Origin: Agarivorans sp. Alg241-V36
GTDB taxonomy: Bacteria > Pseudomonadota > Gammaproteobacteria > Enterobacterales > Celerinatantimonadaceae
Assembly: GCF_900537085.1 (NCBI RefSeq)
Contig: NZ_UNRE01000004.1
Span: 410,988-474,987, forward strand
DNA: 64,000 nucleotides
Reading direction: 5' to 3'
The notes beneath the pieces were generated by a model. It searched no databases. It saw only the letters and a list, made by a program, of their open reading frames with translations, and was not told the DNA's origin. This document shows, one piece after another, positions 9,138 through 19,552 of this stretch; position 1 is the stretch's first letter, and each line of letters opens with the position of its first letter. The translations under genes and the position numbers were made by a program.

Positions 9138-10943
9138 ATGGAACAGCGTTCAAAAAACCAAATGTCATTAAAGCAGAAGCTGCTGCTGGTACTGGGTTGG
9201 TTACTACTTTTGTTACTGGCTGGCGTTACCGCGCAATACCAAGCAAAACAACAACAGCAAAGCCAATTACTTGAAGAGAGCCAACGCTTACAACGCAGTA
9301 TTCAGCATGAGTTGGATAGATTTCGTAATTTCCCAAAAGTGCTGGCGATTCAGCAGCAATTAATTGAGCCTTTAAGCTTAAATGTCACCAGTCAGCGCCG
9401 TCACGCCCTAAATCGCTATCTACAGCATATTAATGAGCTGCAAGGTAGCGACGTGACTTACTTGCTAGACCCCAGCGGCCTGACCTTAGCTTCCAGCAAC
9501 TGGCAAAGTGCCCGTTCCTTTGTTGGCAGCAACTACAGTTATCGGCCTTATTTTCAAACCGCTATCTTAGGTAAGTATGGGCAGTATTTTGCTTTAGGCT
9601 CTCGTTCGGGCATTCGCGGTTATTATTTTTCGGCACCCGTAAAGCTGCAACAGCGAGTTATAGGGGTATTGGTGGTAAAAGTTGCACTTAACATCATAGA
9701 TAAAAGCTGGCGTGATCCTAACTTTGAATACCTACTTACCGACAAACACGGAGTGGTATTTTACGCCTCAAAAGCGCATTGGCTTTATCGCAGTATTAAA
9801 GCCTTACCGGAATCTTTACGCCAACAGCTGATCAACTCTCGCCAATATGGCCCGCATCAGCTAACAAATATGGCACAAGACCTACGCCCTAATAGTATTA
9901 ACCTGCCCAATTATGGCGGGCAACGGGTTGATTATATTAGTACCAACCGCGTGCTCCCCACAGCGGGCTGGCGGCTATATGCCTTGTCCAAAGACAGTGG
10001 TTATAAAAGCGAGATCGCCGAGGCGCTGTTTTTAAGTTCACTGTTTTACCTAGGTGGGGTATTGCTTTATTTGTATTGGCGCCAGCTTCAATTAAGCCGT
10101 TTAATGCAAGCTCAAGCTAATCAACAGTTAGAGGTAAGTGTGCAGCAGCGCACCGCCGAACTTACCCAAAGCAACCAGCAATTACAGCAAGCCATTGATG
10201 ACTATCGACGTACCGCCAACACCTTAAAGAAAACCGAAGATGAACTGGTGCAAGCAGCCAAACTAGCCACGCTTGGCGAGCTATCCGCTGGCATTAATCA
10301 TGAACTAAACCAGCCTCTCACGGCCATGCAAAGTTATGCAGAGAACGCCCTGCGTTTTCAACAAAAGCAAAATCATCAGCAAGTCACCCACAACCTACAA
10401 GACATCATCAAACTCACCTCCATGATGAGTAAAATGATTGCCAAGTTTAAAATCTTCTCGCGTAAATCCAGTGGGCAAACCAGTGCGGTATCTAGCGCTG
10501 TTTCAATTAACGCTGCGCTATCAATCCTGGCTAATCGCATCGTATCGAATGGGATTAAAATTGAGTTTAGTGGCCAAGATGAACACTGGGTTAAAGCCGA
10601 ACCGATACAGCTGGAACAAGTCCTCATTAACCTGATCAATAACGCCATAGATGCCTTAGAAGGCACGCAAAATGCCTGCTTAGGCATACGCCAATATCAG
10701 CAGGGCGAATGGCAATGTATCGCCATTTTGGACAATGGCCCAATGCTTAGCGAGGAACAACTACAACGTATTTTTGAGCCCTTCTTTACCACTAAAAAAC
10801 AAGGCTTGGGTTTAGGCATGGCAATATCGAAACGTTTAATAGAATCCTTTGAAGGAGAGCTGAGTGTCAGCAATCTGATAGATATTGGCCCAGAGTTTGT
10901 TATTCGCCTGCGTACCCACACTCCACCAGCCAAGCAAGTTTAA
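9138..10943 (+). CDS. dctB: C4-dicarboxylate sensor histidine kinase DctB
   Basis: This inner-membrane kinase senses dicarboxylates in the periplasm and phosphorylates DctD. It has a first membrane segment (LLLVLGWLLLLLLAG), a periplasmic Cache-type sensor of about 250 residues with YRPYFQTAI and GIRGYYFSAPV (both typical of DctB), and a second membrane segment near residue 300. A coiled linker leads to HisKA with the phospho-acceptor in LGELSAGINHELNQPL, then an ATPase domain with NLINNAID and the GLGLGMAISKRL box. The start is uncertain: ATG 9138 is used, TTG 9120 and ATG 9165 are in frame, and none has a strong ribosome site. dctD follows 9 bases later. Confidence 0.93.
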   Translation: MEQRSKNQMSLKQKLLLVLGWLLLLLLAGVTAQYQAKQQQQSQLLEESQRLQRSIQHELDRFRNFPKVLAIQQQLIEPLSLNVTSQRRHALNRYLQHINELQGSDVTYLLDPSGLTLASSNWQSARSFVGSNYSYRPYFQTAILGKYGQYFALGSRSGIRGYYFSAPVKLQQRVIGVLVVKVALNIIDKSWRDPNFEYLLTDKHGVVFYASKAHWLYRSIKALPESLRQQLINSRQYGPHQLTNMAQDLRPNSINLPNYGGQRVDYISTNRVLPTAGWRLYALSKDSGYKSEIAEALFLSSLFYLGGVLLYLYWRQLQLSRLMQAQANQQLEVSVQQRTAELTQSNQQLQQAIDDYRRTANTLKKTEDELVQAAKLATLGELSAGINHELNQPLTAMQSYAENALRFQQKQNHQQVTHNLQDIIKLTSMMSKMIAKFKIFSRKSSGQTSAVSSAVSINAALSILANRIVSNGIKIEFSGQDEHWVKAEPIQLEQVLINLINNAIDALEGTQNACLGIRQYQQGEWQCIAILDNGPMLSEEQLQRIFEPFFTTKKQGLGLGMAISKRLIESFEGELSVSNLIDIGPEFVIRLRTHTPPAKQV

Positions 10944-10952
10944 GAGGTAGCC

Positions 10953-12302
10953 GTGTATACACCCGTGATAATTATTGATGATGATCCAGATATTCTGCGC
11001 TCTCTTGGTCAAACCCTAGAGCTAGAAGACTACGAATGCTTGCGCTTCGAAAATGCCGAACAAGCCTTACGTCAAATAAAACCCACTTGGCCGGGCGTTA
11101 TTATCTCCGACATCAACATGCCCGGTTTAAGTGGCCTAGAAATGATGCAACGCGCCCATCAAATTGATGCGGATTTACCGATTATTTTACTGACCGGCCA
11201 CGGTGATATTTCCATGGCAATTAAAGCGATTCGCGACGGCGCTTATGACTTTTTAGAAAAGCCCTTCTCCACCAGCCATTTGTTGGATGTATTGCAGCGA
11301 GCGTTAGAAAAGCGCCGGCTTACCTTAGAAAACCGCGAGCTAAAAGCCGAACTAGATGCCCAAAGCGGACCGGGCCCGCGTATATTAGGCTCAACCCCAG
11401 CCATTAGCCGTATGCGCAAAATTTTAAGCCACATTAAAGATGCCCCCGCCGATGTATTAATTCACGGTGAAACCGGCACCGGAAAAGAGTTAGTTGCGCG
11501 CTTTTTGCATGACCATAGCATTCGCGCTAAGCACCCCTTTGTGGCGATTAACTGCGGCGCGGTGCCAGAGACCATGATTGAAAGCGAGCTGTTTGGTCAT
11601 GAGGCTGGCGCATTTACCGGCGCCCAAAAAAAACGCATTGGTAAGATCGCCTTTGCTAACCATGGCACCTTATTTCTAGATGAAATTGAAAGCATGCCAA
11701 TGGCACTGCAAATAAAGTTACTGCGAGTGCTGGAAGAGCGCAGCGTGGAACCCTTGGGCAGTAATCAAGCCACTTCTCTTAACATTAGGGTCATCGCCGC
11801 CACCAAGAGTGATTTACAAGAACTAGGTGAGCAAGGCGAGTTTCGTAGCGATTTGTATTATCGCTTAAACGTGGTTGAGGTACATATCCCCGCCTTGAGA
11901 GAGCGCAGTGAAGATATCCCGCTCTTGCTGGAAAACTTCCTACGCGTAGCCGCTGCTCGCTATCAACTTAATAGCCCAGAGGTATCACCCGGCCGTCTTG
12001 CGGAGTTAATGAACCATGATTGGCCTGGCAATGTGCGTGAGTTGAGAAACCTAGCAGAACGTTGGGTACTGATGGGCGAAGAAGCCGCGTTTAATGAGAG
12101 TAACAACCACCAGCAATCACTCAACCTGGCCGAGCAACTTTACCGTTTTGAACGCACCCTATTGCAAGATGCCTTACAACGTCATAATGGCCAACTAAAA
12201 GCGGTACAAGAAGAACTGCAAATAGGCCGTAAAACCTTATACGAGAAAATGAAGAAGTATCAATTAGACAAGGGTGATTACAAAGATAACGATACTTTTT
12301 AA
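10953..12302 (+). CDS. dctD: Sigma-54-dependent response regulator DctD
   Basis: DctD activates transcription of dicarboxylate transport genes with RNA polymerase-sigma-54. The receiver domain has the acidic pocket IIDDDPD and phospho-acceptor Asp53 in SDINMPG. The AAA+ domain has Walker A GETGTGKE and the sigma-54-contacting loop GAFTGA. The Fis-type C-terminal helix-turn-helix lies around LKAVQEELQIGRKTLYEKM. Length (449) is normal. It starts at GTG 10953 with AGAGGTAG upstream. The target is very likely dctPQM, whose -24/-12 promoter starts 136 bases after the dctD stop. Confidence 0.95.
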   Translation: MYTPVIIIDDDPDILRSLGQTLELEDYECLRFENAEQALRQIKPTWPGVIISDINMPGLSGLEMMQRAHQIDADLPIILLTGHGDISMAIKAIRDGAYDFLEKPFSTSHLLDVLQRALEKRRLTLENRELKAELDAQSGPGPRILGSTPAISRMRKILSHIKDAPADVLIHGETGTGKELVARFLHDHSIRAKHPFVAINCGAVPETMIESELFGHEAGAFTGAQKKRIGKIAFANHGTLFLDEIESMPMALQIKLLRVLEERSVEPLGSNQATSLNIRVIAATKSDLQELGEQGEFRSDLYYRLNVVEVHIPALRERSEDIPLLLENFLRVAAARYQLNSPEVSPGRLAELMNHDWPGNVRELRNLAERWVLMGEEAAFNESNNHQQSLNLAEQLYRFERTLLQDALQRHNGQLKAVQEELQIGRKTLYEKMKKYQLDKGDYKDNDTF

Positions 12303-12324
12303 TGGGTCGAAACCGACCCATTAA
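12299..12324 (+). terminator. Hairpin at the dctD stop codon
   Basis: An 11-bp perfect stem (TTAATGGGTCG with its complement) and short loop begin at the dctD stop codon. No T-run follows on the plus strand, so termination may be weak. It separates dctBD from the sigma-54-controlled dctPQM unit. Confidence 0.45.
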
Positions 12325-12336
12325 GCCAAAGCACAC

Positions 12337-12352
12337 GGGGGGAGATCCCCCC
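12337..12352. promoter_or_regulatory. G6-AGAT-C6 inverted repeat, candidate activator site for dctP
   Basis: Six G and six C residues flank AGAT, about 96 bases upstream of the -24 element of the dctP promoter. That is the distance at which DctD-type activators usually bind. No second copy is present, so the assignment to DctD is by position only. It could also be a small hairpin. Confidence 0.3.
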
Positions 12353-12437
12353 ATTCCTCACCAAGAAAATAAACCTCCCGCTGTAGAAAAACACAACTAA
12401 GCAAAGCTATTCAAACACTTACCAATATTATCAAAAC

Positions 12438-12454
12438 TTGGCGTGCTGCTTGCT
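12438..12454 (+). promoter_or_regulatory. Sigma-54 (-24/-12) promoter of dctPQM
   Basis: The sequence TTGGCGTGCTGCTTGCT matches the sigma-54 consensus TGGCACG-N4-TTGCW. GG at 12440-12441 and GC at 12452-12453 have the obligatory 12-base offset. Transcription should start near 12465, giving a 5' leader of about 38 bases before the dctP ATG. The adjacent dctD encodes a matching activator. Confidence 0.82.
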
Positions 12455-12481
12455 CTAGGGTCTAGCGTTGTAAACAACTAA

Positions 12482-13483
<1,002 letters not shown>

Positions 13484-13554
13484 CTGAGTTGGCGCAAGTT
13501 CCCCTCGTCTTGCGCCAGCTTCTCTTGGTTTTGGTTCATCGATAAGGACATCAC

Positions 13555-14091
13555 ATGACCTTTGTTACTTGGTTTCGCCGTTTTGAAGAAAATTTCATCG
13601 CATTTTTGCTGGTCGCCATGACGCTACTGGTTTTTGTAGAAGTGATCATGCGCTTTGTATTCAACTCTGGCATCCATTGGGTGCAAGAAGTCACCTTGTA
13701 CTGCTCGGCTTGGTTAGTGCTGCTGGGTGCCAGCTGGGGCGTGCGAGAAGGCGCCCACATTGGCGTAGACGCCTTTGTTAAAGTACTTCCTCCCACTCAA
13801 CGTAAGTGGATTACCTTAGCGGCCTTGGCACTGTGCTTGTTTTACTGCGGCCTATTTATGTATGGATCTTGGGTATACCTGAGCAAGCTGGCCCGCATCG
13901 GCATTGAAATGGAAGACCTTCCCATCGAAAAATGGAAAACCATGAGCGTACTGTTCATTGGTTTTGTATTGCTGGTAATTCGGTTTTTGGAAGTGGGCTG
14001 GAAAGTATTCACCAACCAGCAAGATGGTTTTCATCTGGCAGACGAAGCCAAGGAAAGCATGCAACTCGCCGACGAACTAAAAAAACAATAA
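13555..14091 (+). CDS. dctQ: TRAP transporter small permease subunit DctQ
   Basis: DctQ is the small four-helix membrane subunit of the tripartite dicarboxylate transporter; it pairs with DctM. Hydrophobic segments lie around residues 13-35, 50-65, 85-105 and 125-145. The family motif WVQEVTLYCSAWLVLLGASWGVREGAHIG is split between the second helix and its loop. An AAGGAC ribosome site precedes the ATG. It is 178 residues and lies between dctP and dctM in the operon. Confidence 0.94.
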   Translation: MTFVTWFRRFEENFIAFLLVAMTLLVFVEVIMRFVFNSGIHWVQEVTLYCSAWLVLLGASWGVREGAHIGVDAFVKVLPPTQRKWITLAALALCLFYCGLFMYGSWVYLSKLARIGIEMEDLPIEKWKTMSVLFIGFVLLVIRFLEVGWKVFTNQQDGFHLADEAKESMQLADELKKQ

Positions 14092-14115
14092 GCGCTTGCG
14101 GCAAAGGAACTGACC

Positions 14116-15513
14116 ATGACAACTTTTACTCTGTTTATCCTACTGTTTGTTTGCATGATTATTGGTATGCCCATCGCCATTGCGCTTGGGTTTGCCAGCA
14201 TGACAACCATCCTTTTATTTTCAAACGACTCCTTGGCATCGGTAGCATTAAAGCTATTTGAAGCCACCTCTGAACACTACACTTTGTTAGCAATTCCCTT
14301 CTTCATTCTGTCATCCGCCTTTCTTTCTACTGGCGGAGTGGCTCGCAGGTTGATTAACTTCGCCATGGACAGCGTGGGACATATTCGCGGTGGTTTAGCC
14401 ATGGCCTCGGTATTGGCCTGCATGCTGTTTGCTGCCGTATCTGGCTCAAGCCCAGCAACTGTGGCAGCCATTGGCTCGATTGTGATTGCCGGCATGGTGC
14501 GCTCAGGCTACCCAGAATCACTTGCTGCGGGGGTGATTGCCAATGCAGGAACCTTGGGCATTCTCATCCCGCCTTCGATTGTAATGCTGGTGTACGCTGC
14601 TGCCACCGAAGTTTCAGCCTCTCGGATGTTTATGGCCGGCTTTATCCCTGGCATCATGATGGGCACCATCTTGATGATTGCCATCTACATTGTTGCGCGG
14701 ATTAAAAACTTGCCCGCTCAAGCCTACCCAGGTTGTAGGAAGTGGGCAATTTCAGCACTAAAGGCCACTGGTGGATTAATGCTGATTGTGATTGTTCTTG
14801 GTTCAATTTATGGAGGTGTAGCCAGCCCTACCGAAGCGGCATCGGTTGCTGCAATTTATGCATTTTTAGTCTCAGTGTATGGATATCGAGATATTGGGCC
14901 AATTAAAAACCAAGCGTGGAAAAATGACGGCGAAAACCTTGGCGCTGCTATAGGCCGAAACTTATTGTTATTCCCCATTAGCATTATCAAATCGGTAAGC
15001 GATCCTGAAGTACGTCAAGTATTAAAAGATGCTGCCAAAGTGAGCATTATGCTGCTGTTTATTATCGCCAATGCAATGTTATTTGCTCACGTGCTCACCA
15101 CCGAGCGGATCCCACACATGATTGCGGAGTCGATAGTTGCTTATGGCCTGCAACCTTGGGCATTTTTGGTGGTGGTAAATATCTTATTGCTGATTGCCGG
15201 TAACTTTATGGAGCCCTCAGCCATCTTGCTGATCATGGCACCGATTTTGTTCCCTATTGCTACGCAACTGGGTATCGACCCGATTCACCTTGGAATTATT
15301 ATGGTGGTGAATATGGAGATTGGCATGCTCACCCCACCGGTTGGGTTAAATCTATTTGTGACCGCCGGAATAACTGGAAAAAGTATGGGATGGGTTATTA
15401 AAGCGTGCTTGCCTTGGCTAAGCCTATTGTTGTTCTTCCTGATCCTGATTACTTATATTCCGCAAATATCGCTGTTTTTGCCGGAGTACATCGACCACCT
15501 TAACGGCTATTAA
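14116..15513 (+). CDS. dctM: TRAP transporter large permease subunit DctM
   Basis: DctM is the large, multi-helix subunit that carries Na+-coupled dicarboxylate uptake. Family blocks are IGMPIAIALGFAS, SSAFLSTGGVARRLINFA, AAVSGSSPATVAAIGSI, LGILIPPSIVMLVYA and, near the end, MEIGMLTPPVGLNLFV. At 465 residues it is longer than the usual 425-430. The extra stretch falls around residues 265-305, a hydrophilic loop after the VYGYRDIG segment, as in some marine DctM proteins. An AAGGA ribosome site sits before the ATG, and a strong terminator follows the stop. Confidence 0.95.
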   Translation: MTTFTLFILLFVCMIIGMPIAIALGFASMTTILLFSNDSLASVALKLFEATSEHYTLLAIPFFILSSAFLSTGGVARRLINFAMDSVGHIRGGLAMASVLACMLFAAVSGSSPATVAAIGSIVIAGMVRSGYPESLAAGVIANAGTLGILIPPSIVMLVYAAATEVSASRMFMAGFIPGIMMGTILMIAIYIVARIKNLPAQAYPGCRKWAISALKATGGLMLIVIVLGSIYGGVASPTEAASVAAIYAFLVSVYGYRDIGPIKNQAWKNDGENLGAAIGRNLLLFPISIIKSVSDPEVRQVLKDAAKVSIMLLFIIANAMLFAHVLTTERIPHMIAESIVAYGLQPWAFLVVVNILLLIAGNFMEPSAILLIMAPILFPIATQLGIDPIHLGIIMVVNMEIGMLTPPVGLNLFVTAGITGKSMGWVIKACLPWLSLLLFFLILITYIPQISLFLPEYIDHLNGY

Positions 15514-15530
15514 TCTTCCCCCCACAAAAA

Positions 15531-15560
15531 AAAAGGCCTGCTAACTTTAGCAGGCCTTTT
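15531..15560. terminator. Bidirectional terminator of dctPQM and the thioesterase gene
   Basis: A 14-bp perfect stem (AAAAGGCCTGCTAA with its complement) has a 2-base minimal loop, an A-run before it and T-rich bases in the right arm. It serves the two convergent genes. Confidence 0.88.
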
Positions 15561-15565
15561 ATCGT

Positions 15566-16012
15566 TTATGCTTTTTCCATTCTACGCTGGCGGCGTCGCA
15601 ACGCATCGTTAAATCGCCTTTTAGCGACTTCGGTGCTTGGCTGTAACGGCGGAACTTCAGCAGAATTGCCTTGTTCATCAACTGCAACCATCGTGAAGAA
15701 ACAAGAGTGAGTATGGCGAACCGTTTGCTCTTTAAGATTCTTGGCAACCACTTTAATCCCAATTTCCATAGAGGTGCGACCGGTGTAATTTACCGAGGCA
15801 AGAAAAGTAACAAATTCACCAATCTCCACCGGGTTCTTAAATAATACTTGATCTACCGATAACGTTACCGCGTAATTCCCACAATATTGAATAGCCGTGG
15901 TGTAAGCCACTTCATCCAACTTTTTCAACATGGCTCCACCATGCATCTTACCGGAGAAATTGGCCATCTCTGGGGTGACCAATATATTCATTTCTGTTTG
16001 TGACTTGTCCAT
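15566..16012 (-). CDS. Acyl-CoA thioesterase, hotdog fold (YciA-like)
   Basis: The 148-residue protein has the hotdog thioesterase core: MANFSGKMHGGAMLKKLDEV holds the HGG motif and the nearby acidic residue used in acyl-CoA hydrolysis, followed by TLSVDQVLFKNPVEIGEFV. The arginine-rich tail (RRFNDALRRRQRRMEKA) is common in this cytosolic subfamily. It splits acyl-CoA to free acid and CoA; chain length cannot be read from sequence. It is a single gene between dctM and the XrtA locus and probably not part of either. Confidence 0.88.
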   Translation of the reverse strand: MDKSQTEMNILVTPEMANFSGKMHGGAMLKKLDEVAYTTAIQYCGNYAVTLSVDQVLFKNPVEIGEFVTFLASVNYTGRTSMEIGIKVVAKNLKEQTVRHTHSCFFTMVAVDEQGNSAEVPPLQPSTEVAKRRFNDALRRRQRRMEKA

Positions 16013-16038
16013 GAGGGGCCTAATTGAGTAGTTACAAC

Positions 16039-16056
16039 AAGCGGCTCGCGCCGCTT
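16039..16056 (-). terminator. Hairpin after prsR
   Basis: A 7-bp GC-rich stem (AAGCGGC with its complement) around TCGC follows the prsR stop on the minus strand. The downstream bases are only moderately T-rich (TTGTTGTAACT), so this is a probable but imperfect terminator for the long XrtA operon. Confidence 0.45.
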
Positions 16057-16072
16057 TACAAACAAACTAACC

Positions 16073-17419
16073 TTAGTCAGTTTTTAAACCATATTTATCC
16101 AGCAAAGAATACAAGGTTGGGCGAGTAACACCAAGCAAACCAGCAGTATTAGAAATATTACCGTTGCTTAACGCTAAGGCTTTATTAATCGCTTGCTTCT
16201 CTGCGGCTTCACGCACATGGCGAAGGTTTAGCGCCAGTTTAACTTGTTCTTCATCGCCAATCGGCAAAGCCAAATCATCTGCAGTAATCTGCTTATTGTC
16301 AGCCATGATAACTGCCGACTTCACCTTATTTTGCAGCTCGCGAATATTGCCGGGCCAGCGGTGATTAGTTAAAGCGGTAATCGCGTCATCGCTAAAGTTA
16401 TTAATATTGCGCTGCATTTGCTTATTATAGTTTTGCAAGAAAGCGCGGGCTAACAACACTACATCTTCACCACGGTCGCGAAGCGGCGGGATATTAATGG
16501 TGATCTCACTGATTCGGTAAAACAAATCTTCACGGAACTCTTTTTGCTCAACCATGTTTTGCAAGTGTTGGTGGGTCGCACAAACAATTTTCACATCCAC
16601 CGCAATTTCTTTGCGTCCGCCTACTCGCTCAACCACTTTTTCTTGCAAGAAGCGAAGAATTTTTGCTTGAAGCGAATATGGCATATCGCCAATTTCATCT
16701 AAAAATAAAGTACCGCCATTAGCGCACTCAATTTTACCTTCGGTGGTTTTATGCGCCCCAGTAAATGCGCCTTTTTCAAAACCAAATAGCTCGCTTTCTA
16801 GCAAGTTTTCAGGGATAGAAGCACAGTTAATCGCAATAAAAGGTTGGTCTTTGCGCGGGCTTTGTTGATGAATAGCACGAGCTAATACTTCTTTACCGGT
16901 ACCACTTTCACCTAGCAATAACGTGGTTACCTCGGTAGGTGCGATACGCTCCACCATGCGGCAGACTTTCTGTACCTGCGGGGAGTTACCTAAAAAGCCG
17001 TTGTTATCTAATGAAGCCCCCTTTAGGGTTTCATTTTCGAGCTCTATATTGGCAACCCAAAATGCTCTAGCGATGATCACCGACATGGTGTCGTCGTCAA
17101 TCGGCTTTTGATAAAAATCATGCGCTCCCATAGCGATAGCACTTAGGGCGTTTTCTTTATCTTCGTTGCCAGTTATAACAATCACTTTGAGCTTTGGATT
17201 TAATTCCAGCATCTCTTTTAGCGTCGCTAAACCTTCACTGGCATTGGCCTCATCTGGCGGTAAACCCAAATCTAAAGTCACCACTTTAGGCTCATAACGA
17301 CGCAGAGCAGTGATGGCTTCCTTCCTATCACCAGCAATAATGACTTCGTAGTCGCTAAAGCTCCACTTTAACTGTTTTTGAATACCTGGGTCGTCTTCAA
17401 CAACCAATAACGTTTCCAT
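16073..17419 (-). CDS. prsR: PEP-CTERM-box response regulator PrsR (sigma-54 activator)
   Basis: PrsR is the regulator paired with PrsK in exosortase A genomes; the family is reported to activate PEP-CTERM genes with sigma-54. The receiver has phospho-acceptor Asp50 (VVTLDLGLPP). The AAA+ domain has Walker A LGESGTGKEVLAR and the GAFTGA loop. The C-terminal Fis-type helix-turn-helix is in LSNGNISNTAGLLGVTRPTL. Length 448. It is the last gene of the operon starting at 25172. Likely targets inside the window are the PEP-CTERM genes at 51994 and 53375, both with -24/-12 promoters and a shared dyad. Confidence 0.93.
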   Translation of the reverse strand: METLLVVEDDPGIQKQLKWSFSDYEVIIAGDRKEAITALRRYEPKVVTLDLGLPPDEANASEGLATLKEMLELNPKLKVIVITGNEDKENALSAIAMGAHDFYQKPIDDDTMSVIIARAFWVANIELENETLKGASLDNNGFLGNSPQVQKVCRMVERIAPTEVTTLLLGESGTGKEVLARAIHQQSPRKDQPFIAINCASIPENLLESELFGFEKGAFTGAHKTTEGKIECANGGTLFLDEIGDMPYSLQAKILRFLQEKVVERVGGRKEIAVDVKIVCATHQHLQNMVEQKEFREDLFYRISEITINIPPLRDRGEDVVLLARAFLQNYNKQMQRNINNFSDDAITALTNHRWPGNIRELQNKVKSAVIMADNKQITADDLALPIGDEEQVKLALNLRHVREAAEKQAINKALALSNGNISNTAGLLGVTRPTLYSLLDKYGLKTD

Positions 17420-17458
17420 GTTATTTTTTCCATCAGCTTTGCTAGCACATTAAGCCAG

Positions 17459-19498
17459 CTAAATTTTATGAATGGGCAAGTACAACTTAAATAAGCTACC
17501 CTCGCCAACATTACTCGTAACTTGTATATGTCCACCAAGATCTTCTACAAAGCGTTTCGCGTCATAGGCGCCTACACCCATGCCAGCATTACCTTTGGTG
17601 GTATCAAAAGGCTTGAATAAGCGTGTATCTATAAATTCTACGCTCATTCCCTCGCCGTTGTCTTGTATTTCTATTAAGCATTCATTGGCTTGCTTGCCTG
17701 CACGAATGCAAATCGTTCCGTCTTCTAAGGTAGCATCTTGAGCATTTTGCACTAGGTGCGAAACCACGTTTACGAATCGCTCTTGGTCACCCACTAGCTC
17801 AAAGGCCTCATTTAAGGTGAACTCCAACTGCGGAACCGGCTTACTGATTGAACGAGATTGAACAACCTGCTCAAGTGCGGCTTTTAGCTCAAATGGAGCA
17901 ACCACTGTATCTACCCGTTGCTTCTTACTTAAGTGCGCAACAACCTTGGCTAAACGATTGGCCGCTGAGTCTACGGTTTCAAACGCATCATCAATAAATT
18001 CTGGGTTATGTTTATGTTTTACTGCATTTTTCGACATCAGCTGCAATTGCGCTAGTACATTCTTTAGGTCATGCACCAGATAAGCAGACATGCGGTTAAA
18101 GGTATCAAACTGCTGGCTTTCGGCCAATGCTAGGTTAGAACGGTGCAAGTTAAGAAATACCGCCAGCTGGCGACTAATCGCTCGCATTAAATCACGGTCT
18201 TCCCAGTTCACACTATGAATAGCTGAGGGCGAAGACAGCAAAATTACACCTTTAAAGCCTGCACTAGTGCTCATTGGGATCACGTAACAAAACTTGGTAA
18301 TTTGCTGTAACTTGTTACTGGAAACTTGAAACGGCACCACGCTGGTATCTTCTTTTAGCTCCTCGATATCAACAATCCATTGATGCTCAATGGCTTGTCC
18401 AGCCAAATGCTCTAAACACAATTGAGCCTGCGAATCATCGTCTCGAATGTTGTAAGTAGCTTTAACCACATAGCGGCCGTTTTCTACAATAGCTAAACCA
18501 GCATATTGGCAATCGAAAGGCTGGTTAATCGCCTTAAGCGCGATGCTATAGGGCGAGACGCCATCTTCTTCAAGCACAGCTGCAAACTTCATCCACTCTT
18601 CGCGGTATTCATATTTATTCGCAAAGAAGTGTTTGGTAATTTGCACCTTTAAACGTTTGCGTAAGCGTTCAGATAAAAACAAGCTCACTAGAATTAACGC
18701 GCTCAAGGCAAAAAAGCCATTCTGAGCCATGCTGCCCCAGTCACCACCCGCATAACGAATGTAGTAACCGACTAAAGCCATGACCAGTAAGTAACCACCG
18801 GCTACTAACAATAAAGTACTGTGATAAATCACATCACGTGAGACATAGATTTTAGTCGACCAGCGCTTGATCCTGCGGGCACTTAACAAGACCAGCGGCG
18901 CAGCAAGTATGGCGACAAAGCCACGCAAGCTCCAAAAATCAAAGGAGATCCCAGAGGTAATTAAGGCATTGGCATATAAAGCGAAATCGAAGGCAAACAT
19001 GCCGCCCAAACCAAGGCACATAGGTTTAATGGTGGGGCGAGCACTCACATCAATGCGCCGATATAACTGCTCTATTAACCACAAACCAATAACGGTTTGT
19101 GATAGCTGTGTGACTAGCCAAAACTGGTTTAACTGAAGGCCTGCCAAAGTAGTCGTTATTTGTAGACATGCGATAAACATCATGCCCAGCAACAAGCCCT
19201 TTTTACGCCAAGGGCCACGAATAAAATTGCTAAGCTCGAAGCGTGGGGCGATGGTGGCGTAAAGCAATAAGAACCACAGAGCGTTACGTAGTGTTTCGAT
19301 ACCAAACAAATAGCCAAGGGAAAGCGCAATCCACATCTGAGCAACCCCAGAGGATGCCCACAGCAGCGTAAAAAATACCACCAGGCTTAAGGCTTGGCGT
19401 TGAAAGCCACTTTGCTTAGTTGTGAGCAACAATAAGCTGAATAGCAAGTACACCAGCGCTGCAATGCTGTACCCTAATAAACCAACAATAATACTCAA
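17459..19498 (-). CDS. prsK: XrtA/PEP-CTERM system histidine kinase PrsK
   Basis: PrsK is the large membrane kinase of the PrsK/PrsR pair. The first 280 residues hold about eight to nine membrane segments. A GAF-like domain spans about 300-450. The dimerisation helix carries the phospho-acceptor His476 (SAYLVHDLKNVLAQL), and the ATPase domain has QDNGEGM and GNAGMGVGAYDAKRF. The 679-residue length is typical. It starts at TTG 19498 with a GGAAGG ribosome site. prsR follows 39 bases later. The signal sensed is not known. Confidence 0.92.
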   Translation of the reverse strand: MSIIVGLLGYSIAALVYLLFSLLLLTTKQSGFQRQALSLVVFFTLLWASSGVAQMWIALSLGYLFGIETLRNALWFLLLYATIAPRFELSNFIRGPWRKKGLLLGMMFIACLQITTTLAGLQLNQFWLVTQLSQTVIGLWLIEQLYRRIDVSARPTIKPMCLGLGGMFAFDFALYANALITSGISFDFWSLRGFVAILAAPLVLLSARRIKRWSTKIYVSRDVIYHSTLLLVAGGYLLVMALVGYYIRYAGGDWGSMAQNGFFALSALILVSLFLSERLRKRLKVQITKHFFANKYEYREEWMKFAAVLEEDGVSPYSIALKAINQPFDCQYAGLAIVENGRYVVKATYNIRDDDSQAQLCLEHLAGQAIEHQWIVDIEELKEDTSVVPFQVSSNKLQQITKFCYVIPMSTSAGFKGVILLSSPSAIHSVNWEDRDLMRAISRQLAVFLNLHRSNLALAESQQFDTFNRMSAYLVHDLKNVLAQLQLMSKNAVKHKHNPEFIDDAFETVDSAANRLAKVVAHLSKKQRVDTVVAPFELKAALEQVVQSRSISKPVPQLEFTLNEAFELVGDQERFVNVVSHLVQNAQDATLEDGTICIRAGKQANECLIEIQDNGEGMSVEFIDTRLFKPFDTTKGNAGMGVGAYDAKRFVEDLGGHIQVTSNVGEGSLFKLYLPIHKI

Positions 19499-19552
19499 AG
19501 GTGACCTTCCATTTACCCGCTAGGCTATGCAGCAGCAAACAATAAACAAGAC

